Below, piece after piece: positions 1-5,149 of a stretch of DNA of 5,149 bases. The notes beneath the pieces were generated by a model. It had not been told where the DNA came from, ran no database searches, and saw nothing but the letters and a program-made list of their open reading frames with translations. Positions within the stretch are counted from its first letter, which is position 1. Every line of letters begins with the position of its first letter. Source of the DNA: an uncultured Blautia sp. (GTDB taxonomy: Bacteria > Bacillota > Clostridia > Lachnospirales > Lachnospiraceae); the NCBI GenBank assembly GCA_900551465.1, contig URWL01000176.1, positions 1 through 5,149 of the forward strand. The letters run 5' to 3'. A program made the position numbers and the translations under genes.

Positions 1-527
1 GAATAAGCGGTTCCCATAAAAGGAGTTAATGCCGTTTCTGATACCAGATATACATTATCCTTATCCGGCTTTTTTACATAATACTGGCCGGAAGCTTCGT
101 TTTTCAATCCTACCAGAAGAACGTTTTCGCTGCCGTCCTGTGCTGTAAGAACAATTTTATTCTGCGGTTTATCCAGGTCATATTCGCTGAGGTCTTCCGG
201 TTCTGTCAGCTCCCGGTCTGCCTCCAGGGCAGCCAGGCTGTTTACAGCTCCGTCTATGGTGTCCTGGCTGACCGGGAAATCCTCTTCTCCTTTTTTGATC
301 CAGGTGTCTTCTTTTTTCTCAAAATCCTCCTGTTCTCCGTCTTCGGAAACAAAGGATACAGACGTAAGCTCCTCCGGCTCCACATCTACCAGACTTACGC
401 TTGCATCTTGTGCTTCTGCTTCCTTTTTTTCCCGGGAATCCACATAAGAGACAACTCCCAGATAAGCACAGGAAAGTACTGCCAGAACTGCCACGCCGGA
501 AATCAGTTTTACTGTTTTACTTTTCAT
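1..527 (-). CDS. DUF4340 domain-containing protein, membrane-anchored, partial (3' end beyond window)
   Basis: N-terminal 175 residues of a protein whose C-terminus lies beyond the left window edge. Seen directly: a short basic start (MKSKTVK), one hydrophobic segment at about residues 8-29, then a charged, acidic soluble region. The stretch from about residue 46 fits the DUF4340 pattern: a 'V-x-P-E-E-L-T-S-V-S-F' strand, a tryptophan after the lysine-rich turn (W76), 'DLSEYDLDKP' near 112-121, and a following strand/turn with G140 and 'YYVKK' near 149-153. The segment is probably an uncleaved anchor placing the domain outside the membrane; Cys20 sits in it, but the context is a poor lipobox. 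The ATG overlaps the TAA of the GldG-like gene by one base (TAATG), and its Shine-Dalgarno (AAAGGAGA) lies in that gene's last codons, so translation is coupled. In Firmicutes this family commonly follows Gld-type ABC genes; its biochemical role is not known. Confidence 0.85.
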   Translation of the reverse strand, partial: MKSKTVKLISGVAVLAVLSCAYLGVVSYVDSREKKEAEAQDASVSLVDVEPEELTSVSFVSEDGEQEDFEKKEDTWIKKGEEDFPVSQDTIDGAVNSLAALEADRELTEPEDLSEYDLDKPQNKIVLTAQDGSENVLLVGLKNEASGQYYVKKPDKDNVYLVSETALTPFMGTAY

Positions 528-2026
528 TATGCTTTTCTCCTTTTCAGCCAGATACAGAACCCTGCAATCAGGAAAAATCCAGGGATCAGTCCCATAACAC
601 AGATTTTCCAGAAGCTGACATCATAAGCAGTCAGTGTCAGCCGGGAAATCTCAAGGCTCTTTGACGGAATGGAAATCGTCTCTTTTCCTTCCGAGCTGCA
701 CATCCAGTTCAGTGATTCCATGATCATCTGTTCATTTCCTCCTGCAACTGCCTGGTTGATCTGGCTGTCCATAAGGTTTGCTGTGGAATAATAAATAATC
801 TGGGTCTCTTTCTCATCATCCAGTGTTTCTGTAATACTGACACCGATGTCAAACGGTCCTTCAATATCTTCATCTGCTTTTTCCAGACTTTCACCTTTTA
901 CATTTACTTTTGAATAAGCGCTGTCTGAGGTAGTCAGAAGGCTTTCAATGGTTACCGTATCCCTTACACTGTCTGTTTTTTGGATTCCCTGTGCATAAGG
1001 AGCAAGGACAAAGTATCCGCTTGAGAAAAAGGATGTTACCGGCTCTGCATTGTTTACAGTAGGAACCAGATAATACGGAGTCTGCATTGCATAGTGCTGT
1101 GCATCTTTTTCTATTACAATTCCTTCTGCACGTTTCACCCCGTAATTTTCCAGAACAGCGTCAAAATTATCCATTGATTCCTCTGTATAATCAGAGAAGA
1201 TCATTGCCTTTCCGCCATTTTCCAGATAAGAAAGGATCGCATCCTTTTCCTCTATGGAAATATCGCTGGCAGGAGAATTGATCATCAGACATGCCGCATC
1301 CTCCGGAACACTTTCCTCGGTGAGAAGATTCAGCGTTTTGATTTCCATATTTGCTTTTTCTATATCCTCACGGATTACAGAATCCAGTTCTTTTTCTCCG
1401 TGTCCGTCCAGCGTATAAAGAATCGGAAGATCCTCTGAAGTTACATAAGAAATTGCTCCTGTGATCTGTCCTTCACCATCAAATCCTGTGGTATTATAGC
1501 TGTAAGTATTGTAATCTACAGAGGTCTCATAGATATCATTATAATCGACAATTTTACTTCTTTCTCCGCATTCTACAATAAGACTGTTTGCAGTCAGCTG
1601 CTCATCTGTATACTCAGAAGTGAACTTCGGATTTACTACCGGATCCTTCTGTTTTACTGTGATATGATCAGAGGCATCCTCATATTTCTGCAAAAGTTTT
1701 TTGATTGTTTCATCCTCAGATCCGCTGGCTGCCACCTGATAAATAGTCACATCTTTATCCAGTTTTTTCAGGAATTTTTCTGTCTGATCTCCAATACTGA
1801 ATATCTTCTGATCGCTGACATCAATCTCTGAATATTTTGACGGAACAGCACCTACAATCATATTTATGACTACGACCGCTGCGATAAAAACAGCGCTTAT
1901 TACCATACTGTAAGAACCGTTTTTTATATATTTTTTGTTAAAACTTCCCTTTATTTTTTCTTTAAAAGAAGTCTTTTTTTCTTTCTTTTCTGATGGATCT
2001 TTTTTAATTTTTTCTCTAAATTTCAC
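527..2026 (-). CDS. GldG-family ABC transporter auxiliary protein
   Basis: Putative extracytoplasmic partner of a Gld-type ABC exporter, about 499 residues. From the chosen start: a lysine-rich cytoplasmic tail (residues 1-37, 14 Lys), a membrane helix at about 39-59, a large extracytoplasmic region, and a second helix at about 473-493 followed by a basic KRRKA end. The phrase 'PSKYSEIDVSDQKIFSIG' just after the first helix and 'LYTLDGHGEKEL' around 204-215 are typical of GldG and related 'uncharacterised ABC transport system' proteins; 'LENGGKAMIF' follows as in that fold. Start choice: a GTG at 2035 is also in frame (502 residues), but the Shine-Dalgarno GGGAGG at 2040-2035 overlaps it, whereas it is 8 bases from the GTG at 2026, so 2026 is preferred. 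The Shine-Dalgarno overlaps the permease stop codon, implying coupled translation. Family assignment is firm; substrate and mechanism are unknown. Confidence 0.9.
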   Translation of the reverse strand: MKFREKIKKDPSEKKEKKTSFKEKIKGSFNKKYIKNGSYSMVISAVFIAAVVVINMIVGAVPSKYSEIDVSDQKIFSIGDQTEKFLKKLDKDVTIYQVAASGSEDETIKKLLQKYEDASDHITVKQKDPVVNPKFTSEYTDEQLTANSLIVECGERSKIVDYNDIYETSVDYNTYSYNTTGFDGEGQITGAISYVTSEDLPILYTLDGHGEKELDSVIREDIEKANMEIKTLNLLTEESVPEDAACLMINSPASDISIEEKDAILSYLENGGKAMIFSDYTEESMDNFDAVLENYGVKRAEGIVIEKDAQHYAMQTPYYLVPTVNNAEPVTSFFSSGYFVLAPYAQGIQKTDSVRDTVTIESLLTTSDSAYSKVNVKGESLEKADEDIEGPFDIGVSITETLDDEKETQIIYYSTANLMDSQINQAVAGGNEQMIMESLNWMCSSEGKETISIPSKSLEISRLTLTAYDVSFWKICVMGLIPGFFLIAGFCIWLKRRKA

Positions 2027-2034
2027 CTTTTTCA

Positions 2035-2041
2035 CCTCCCT
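2035..2041 (-). promoter_or_regulatory. Ribosome binding site that decides the GldG-like start
   Basis: Minus-strand AGGGAGG. It overlaps both the permease stop codon (TAG at 2042-2040) and the first in-frame GTG (2035-2033), so that GTG is too close to be served by it. The second GTG (2026-2024) is 8 bases away, which is near ideal. Confidence 0.7.
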
Positions 2042-2903
2042 AATTCCAGCGTCTTTTTACAATTGACTGCACCGTTAAAAACACGCAGACTGCAATCACA
2101 GAAAGATAATATACTATGCCGTTTATGTCAAAAATTCCATTGGCAAAATTGTCAAAATGACCGCTTAAATTGAATATCTGAAGCACTTTCTGTATACCTC
2201 CTGCAAAGAAACTGCTGTTGATCATATACACTGCAGCAAGGGCAATTTCTCCGATCACACAGACCAGAGCTGAGATCATAAAGTTCTTTATCATGCTGTA
2301 AATAATAATGGATACAGCCAGAATCAGAAGCCCGAAAGTAATGCAGGTTGACAGAGATCCTTCTGAGAAAAATGAAGAAATGCCATTCATCATAAAGAAA
2401 GCAAACAAAAGAACAAATGTCAGTACTGCCGCAATAACCTGGCTTTCTGTCAAGGAGGAAATAAACACGCCTATGGCAAGATTCGCACAGCCAAGAAGGA
2501 AAAATCCCAATACTGCCGTATAGGCAGTTCCAAAGGAAATATCACCGAATTTTGACATAACAAGAGGGTAGAAACAGATGATAGCCATGGGCACAGCAAA
2601 TACGGTTACCAACGCAAGATATTTGCCCATAATGATTTTTCCTACAGATACAGGAGATGTCAAAAGCAGCTGATCTGTCTTCTGTTTTCTCTCTTCTGCA
2701 AGAGTTCTCATTGTCAGGATCGGCACGCAGATGAGAAAAACAAAGGTCATTGCGCTTAAAGTATATTCAAACTTCGGATAGGCGATATCCAGCTGATATG
2801 CGGAAAAATAAATTCCTGTCAGCAGCAGGATAAAAAAGATAAACAAATAACCTGTCATAGATGTAAGATAGCTTCTCAGCTCTCTTTTATAAACTGCTGT
2901 CAT
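2040..2903 (-). CDS. ABC-2 type transporter permease, GldF family
   Basis: Integral membrane subunit of the Gld-type ABC transporter, 287 residues. After a short amphipathic start (MTAVYKRELRSYLTS) there are about six to eight hydrophobic segments, the clearest at about 17-36, 50-66, 95-117, 124-148, 154-175, 182-200, 207-228 and 262-280. Between the second and third lies the cytoplasmic motif 'TLAEERKQKTDQLLLTSPVS' (67-86), the EE-x5-D-x-LLLTSPVS signature of GldF-type and NosY-like ABC-2 permeases, which is expected to be the contact with the ATPase. An ATG at 2963 would add 20 residues, but the ATG at 2903 is preferred: it has a Shine-Dalgarno (AGGGGGAG) 4-9 bases upstream and begins the usual family N-terminus. 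The gene overlaps the end of the ATPase gene by 17 bases. It probably pairs with the ATPase upstream and the GldG-like protein downstream; transported substrate unknown. Confidence 0.92.
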   Translation of the reverse strand: MTAVYKRELRSYLTSMTGYLFIFFILLLTGIYFSAYQLDIAYPKFEYTLSAMTFVFLICVPILTMRTLAEERKQKTDQLLLTSPVSVGKIIMGKYLALVTVFAVPMAIICFYPLVMSKFGDISFGTAYTAVLGFFLLGCANLAIGVFISSLTESQVIAAVLTFVLLFAFFMMNGISSFFSEGSLSTCITFGLLILAVSIIIYSMIKNFMISALVCVIGEIALAAVYMINSSFFAGGIQKVLQIFNLSGHFDNFANGIFDINGIVYYLSVIAVCVFLTVQSIVKRRWN

Positions 2904-3918
2904 AATTCTCCCCCTCTTCATTTTCTGTTGGTTCCTGCAGATCTTCTTTTTCCAGTGCTGCATTCTTTTCTCCAGAAGTAGTCGGATCCTCCTCTGTCAG
3001 TTCCAGGAATATCTCTTCCAGAGAAACTTTTCTTGACTGCATCTCAAGGATCGGGCAGTGATTTTCTGCCATTTTATAAAAAATATCTTCCCGGATATCT
3101 ATGTTTTCTTCCGTAGAAACTGTAATATTCCACCCCTCTGTTCCTGTTTTTTTATCTATTATAATATCTTTTACTCCATGTATTCCCAATAGATTCTGAC
3201 GAATAATATCCTTTTCTCCTTTAACAAGAAGATTAATATTATTCGCTCCTGCTGCCAGCCTGCTCAGGTTATCCGGAGTGTCACTGGCAACCAGTTTTCC
3301 ATGAGAAATGATCAGTACATAATCACAGACAGCACTGACTTCCGACAGAATATGTGAGCTTAATATTACCGTATGTTTTTGCTTCAGACTTTTGATCAGA
3401 TCACGTATTTCAATGATCTGTTTAGGGTCCAGACCAACGGTAGGTTCATCCAGAATGATCACTTCCGGATAGCCTAAAATAGCCTGAGCAAGACCAACTC
3501 TCTGGCGATAGCCCTTAGAAAGATTCTTGATCAGACGATTCTTCATATCTGTTATTTTTACCATATCCATGACTTCTTCTATCATGGCTTTCTTTTTATC
3601 TTTTGGGATTTTTTTCAGATCCGCTGCGAATTTCATATATTCCAGAACGGTCATATCGAAATAGAGAGGCGGCTGCTCCGGAAGATATCCGATGCATTTT
3701 TTTGCCTTTTCCGGCTCTTCCAGAATATCATATCCATCTATGGATACGGTGCCTTCTGTAGAGGCAATATAGCCGGTAATCATATTCATTGTAGTAGATT
3801 TCCCTGCACCATTCGGCCCCAGAAATCCATAAATTTTCCCTTTCTCTATTTGAAAAGAAAGGTGGTCAACTGCTGTATGATCGCCATACTTTTTGACCAG
3901 ATTTTTGACTTCAATCAC
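2887..3918 (-). CDS. ABC transporter ATP-binding protein, GldA/CcmA type
   Basis: Cytoplasmic ATPase that energises the adjoining permease, 343 residues. All nucleotide-binding elements are intact: Walker A GPNGAGKST (34-42), Q-loop region GYLPEQPPLY (77-86), signature LSKGYRQR (133-140), Walker B VIILDEP (153-159), D-loop GLDP (162-165) and switch histidine H189 in 'LSSHILSEV'. The 'PEQPPLY' form and the roughly 110-residue region after the core are typical of the Gld/CcmA/NosF branch. The last 35 residues (309-343) form an acidic, low-complexity tail with 13 Asp/Glu and 2 Lys. Start is a GTG with an excellent Shine-Dalgarno (AAAGGAGGAG, 7 bases away); no better start is nearby. First gene of the transporter set, preceded by a 172-base structured leader, and overlapping the permease gene by 17 bases. 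Substrate cannot be read from the sequence, and calling it GldA by name would overstate a gliding role. Confidence 0.95.
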   Translation of the reverse strand: MIEVKNLVKKYGDHTAVDHLSFQIEKGKIYGFLGPNGAGKSTTMNMITGYIASTEGTVSIDGYDILEEPEKAKKCIGYLPEQPPLYFDMTVLEYMKFAADLKKIPKDKKKAMIEEVMDMVKITDMKNRLIKNLSKGYRQRVGLAQAILGYPEVIILDEPTVGLDPKQIIEIRDLIKSLKQKHTVILSSHILSEVSAVCDYVLIISHGKLVASDTPDNLSRLAAGANNINLLVKGEKDIIRQNLLGIHGVKDIIIDKKTGTEGWNITVSTEENIDIREDIFYKMAENHCPILEMQSRKVSLEEIFLELTEEDPTTSGEKNAALEKEDLQEPTENEEGENYDSSL

Positions 3919-3925
3919 TGAATTT

Positions 3926-3935
3926 CTCCTCCTTT
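3926..3935 (-). promoter_or_regulatory. Ribosome binding site of the ABC ATPase gene
   Basis: Minus-strand AAAGGAGGAG, seven bases before the GTG at 3918. It is close to a full match to the anti-Shine-Dalgarno and supports the non-ATG start. Its first three bases also belong to the inverted repeats described for the leader, so access to it may depend on RNA folding. Confidence 0.85.
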
Positions 3936-3948
3936 TATCACTGATAAG

Positions 3949-4000
3949 AGAAGATGTTTCCAGACGAAACAGAGATAGGGGGAGTCCGGAAACATCTTCT
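3949..4000. repeat. Long inverted repeat (13-bp perfect stem)
   Basis: AGAAGATGTTTCC at 3949-3961 is exactly complementary to GGAAACATCTTCT at 3988-4000. After one A/C mismatch the stem continues for 3 more pairs (GAC with GTC), leaving an 18-base loop. Downstream on the minus strand there is CTTATCAGTG, and on the plus strand TATAAAGCAG; neither is a T-run, so this is not a convincing Rho-independent terminator. It lies 31 bases upstream of the ATPase start codon. Confidence 0.85.
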
Positions 4001-4004
4001 TATA

Positions 4005-4028
4005 AAGCAGATCATCATCTGTCTGCTT
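4005..4028. repeat. Short inverted repeat (7-bp stem)
   Basis: AAGCAGA at 4005-4011 is complementary to TCTGCTT at 4022-4028 with a 10-base loop; a competing CAGAT/ATCTG pairing exists inside it (4008-4021). It lies 4 bases from the longer hairpin and has no T-run after it on the minus strand. Confidence 0.6.
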
Positions 4029-4068
4029 CATGAATATTTTATGAAAAAAATGTGATAAAAGTAGGGGT

Positions 4069-4099
4069 ATTATGTGAGGATTTTGTGAAACTAAATCAA
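4069..4099 (-). promoter_or_regulatory. Weak candidate promoter for the ABC operon
   Basis: Minus-strand TTGATT (4099-4094, in the last rsmG codons and its stop) and CATAAT (4074-4069) with a 19-base spacer. The -10 matches 5 of 6 consensus bases and the -35 matches 4 of 6, but the spacer is long. A start about seven bases downstream, near 4062, would begin the RNA almost exactly at the outer leader stem, which is the main reason to list it. Confidence 0.25.
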
Positions 4100-4813
4100 A
4101 GGTTCCTTCAGCGGTGTACCTGCCTTCCTGGGATATTTGCCCGGTGTTGCCTTTATCTTTTCGATCACCACCAGAGATCTCTGTATCTCAGAATCCGGAA
4201 GCTGGAAATAAACTACATCTCTGATTTTTCCGCCAAGGATCTTTACTGCCTTTTCCGCCTTCTCCACTTCCTCCTGCACTGTACCAGATTTATAAGAAAT
4301 AAAGCTTCCGCCCGGTTTCACATAAGGAAGACAATATTCAGAAAGTGTTGCAAGATTGGAGACAGCTCGTGATACGCACAGATCAAAGCTTTCTCTGTAG
4401 GCCTTATTTTTGGCAAATTCCTCTGCTCGTCCGTGAATAGCCGTAATATCTGTCAGCTTCAGAAGTGCAAAGGTCTCCTCCAGGAAATTCACTCTTTTTT
4501 TCAGGGAATCCAAAAGGCAGGCTTCCAGATGCGGGAAGGCTATCTTCAGGGGAACTCCGGGGAATCCAGCTCCTGTACCTATATCCATCACACGCTTTAC
4601 ATTCTTCATATCCACAGCCTTGACACAGGCAAGGCTGTCCAGAAAGTGCTTTACAAGGACCTCCTGAAATTCCGTGATCCCGGTAAGGTTCATGACTTTA
4701 TTTTTTTCTACCAGATACTCATAAAAAACAATAAACTGCTGCCTCTGCTCCTCATTTAATGAGATGCCCATTTCCTGGCAGCCCTGATCCAAAATCGTCA
4801 GATCGTATGCCAT
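4091..4813 (-). CDS. rsmG: 16S rRNA (guanine(527)-N7)-methyltransferase RsmG (GidB)
   Basis: SAM-dependent methyltransferase that makes m7G527 in the 530 loop of 16S rRNA; loss of this modification is known to give low-level streptomycin resistance in several bacteria. Complete at 240 residues, close to the usual length. Family marks in order: 'NKVMNLTGI' (38-46), 'KHFLDSL' (55-61), the SAM-binding motif 'VMDIGTGAGFPGVPLKI' (75-91), the acidic strand end D102 with 'SLKKRVNFL', 'HGRAEE' (127-132), 'VSRAV' (147-151), and the C-terminal 'RSLVVIEK...PRKAGTPLKEPL' (212-239). The ATG lies 10 bases after the mnmG stop; the Shine-Dalgarno (GAGGAAAAG) overlaps that stop, so the two are co-transcribed, as is standard in Firmicutes near the origin. 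No clear Rho-independent terminator follows, so read-through into the ABC genes is possible. Confidence 0.97.
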   Translation of the reverse strand: MAYDLTILDQGCQEMGISLNEEQRQQFIVFYEYLVEKNKVMNLTGITEFQEVLVKHFLDSLACVKAVDMKNVKRVMDIGTGAGFPGVPLKIAFPHLEACLLDSLKKRVNFLEETFALLKLTDITAIHGRAEEFAKNKAYRESFDLCVSRAVSNLATLSEYCLPYVKPGGSFISYKSGTVQEEVEKAEKAVKILGGKIRDVVYFQLPDSEIQRSLVVIEKIKATPGKYPRKAGTPLKEPLI

Positions 4814-4823
4814 ATTCTTTTCC

Positions 4824-5149
4824 TCAACCCTTTCTTCTGTACTGTTCCAGATATATAAGAAGCACAGAAATATCTGCCGGAGAAACTCCTGATATCCTGG
4901 ATGCCTGTCCGATAGAGATCGGTCTGTATGCCTCCAGCTTTTGTCTGGCTTCGATCCTCAGACTTCCCACCTTCTCATAATCCAGATCTTCCGGTATCTT
5001 CTTTGCTTCCAGCTTTTTAAACTGCTCTACCTGCTTCATCTGGCGCTTAATATAGCCTTCATATTTCAGATTGATCTCCACCTGCTGCTTCACATCCCAT
5101 GGCAGCTCCGGACGGTTTTTATCAATAGGAGCAACATCTTCGTAGGTAA
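4824..5149 (-). CDS. mnmG: tRNA uridine-5-carboxymethylaminomethyl modification enzyme MnmG (GidA), C-terminal part
   Basis: The last 107 residues of MnmG, an FAD-dependent enzyme that works with the GTPase MnmE to modify the wobble uridine (U34) of certain tRNAs. The reading frame is open to the right window edge, so the FAD- and NADH-binding domains are outside. What is visible is the helical C-terminal domain, known to bind MnmE and tRNA: '[19 protein letters not shown]', '[20 protein letters not shown]', then the highly conserved '[19 protein letters not shown]' and 'VLLIYLEQ' near the end. The GTG at 5093 is an internal valine codon, not a start; in-frame residues ([10 protein letters not shown]...) continue upstream of it. 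It ends in TGA 10 bases before rsmG. Confidence 0.97.
   Translation of the reverse strand, partial: TYEDVAPIDKNRPELPWDVKQQVEINLKYEGYIKRQMKQVEQFKKLEAKKIPEDLDYEKVGSLRIEARQKLEAYRPISIGQASRISGVSPADISVLLIYLEQYRRKG

Larger units (their letters stand above)
3932..4060 (-). promoter_or_regulatory. Structured 5' leader candidate of the ABC transporter operon
   Basis: Minus-strand reading of the gap between rsmG and the ATPase gene. Three nested inverted repeats are visible: an outer 9-base pair of arms (TTTTATCAC at 4060-4052 with GTGATAAAA at 3941-3933), and inside it two hairpins (4028-4005 and 4000-3949). The layout is a closing stem with two internal arms, the last strand touching the ATPase Shine-Dalgarno. 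A mutually exclusive local hairpin (CTTATCA-G-TGATAAAAG, 3950-3932, one mismatch) would use the same strand. The outer stem is AT-rich and could be chance; the 3949-4000 hairpin is not. It matches no riboswitch class that I recognise. Function is inferred from position only. Confidence 0.4.

Noticed and set aside
468..527. Lipoprotein signal peptide on the DUF4340 protein
   Set aside because: Cys20 follows V-L-S, which is a poor lipobox, and the hydrophobic run continues past it to about residue 29, so an uncleaved membrane anchor is more likely.
401..664. Plus-strand open frames, including 256-447, 401-664, 1087-1281, 2308-2523, 4052-4372, 4433-4759 and 4759-4980
   Set aside because: All lie opposite well-supported minus-strand genes, lack a recognisable family and have no operon logic; they are antisense shadows.
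1915..2020. Programmed frameshift in the A-rich start of the GldG-like gene
   Set aside because: There are several A-runs, but the reading frame is uninterrupted through 499 codons and no alternative frame gives a meaningful product.
2904..2963. Longer permease starting at the ATG at 2963
   Set aside because: It would overlap the ATPase gene by 77 bases, add a charged 20-residue extension unlike the family and lack a good Shine-Dalgarno; the ATG at 2903 has one.
3949..4000. Rho-independent terminator after rsmG
   Set aside because: The stem is long and strong, but neither strand has a T-run after it, the loop is 18 bases, and the stem sits 91 bases past the rsmG stop and only 31 bases before the ATPase start. 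A leader element fits better.
4044..4050. T-run (minus strand) as the tail of a terminator
   Set aside because: No GC-rich hairpin immediately precedes the seven Ts on the minus strand; the bases before them (ACCCCTACTTTTATCACA) do not fold on themselves.
3933..4060. DnaA boxes
   Set aside because: TTATCAC occurs near 3935 and, on the minus strand, near 4058, but each lacks the second C of TTATCCACA and there is no cluster, so an origin cannot be supported.

Overview
The window looks like a chromosomal segment from a low-to-mid GC Gram-positive anaerobe of the class Clostridia, most likely Lachnospiraceae. The evidence is purine-rich Shine-Dalgarno sites, several GTG starts, the mnmG-rsmG pair that usually lies near the replication origin of Firmicutes, and a Gld-type ABC cassette with a DUF4340 partner of the kind found in gut Clostridia. 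Genus is an inference; there is no rRNA to settle it.

All six genes read on the minus strand, so the biological order runs from high to low coordinates. From 5149 to 4824 is the C-terminal end of mnmG (tRNA uridine-34 modification), cut by the window edge. Ten bases later comes complete rsmG (16S rRNA m7G methyltransferase, 4813-4091). Then follows the only sizeable non-coding stretch, 172 bases (4090-3919), which contains strong inverted repeats and sits directly before the next operon.

From 3918 down to 1 there is a tightly packed four-gene set: an ABC ATPase (GldA/CcmA type), a six-to-eight-helix ABC-2 permease (GldF type), a membrane-anchored GldG-family protein with a large extracytoplasmic domain, and a DUF4340 protein cut by the left window edge. 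The genes overlap by 17 and 1 bases or abut with a shared Shine-Dalgarno/stop, so they are almost certainly co-translated. Together they should form one membrane complex: the ATPase powers the permease, while GldG and DUF4340 carry the extracytoplasmic parts. The substrate is unknown.

The most unusual part is the leader at 4060-3932. In the minus-strand RNA it can fold into a closing stem around two hairpins, ending right at the ATPase ribosome binding site, and a competing local hairpin is also possible. The same stretch holds a parS-like dyad with the wrong central spacing. No mobile elements, CRISPR arrays, tRNA or rRNA genes were seen, and no gene-free stretch exceeds 300 bases.
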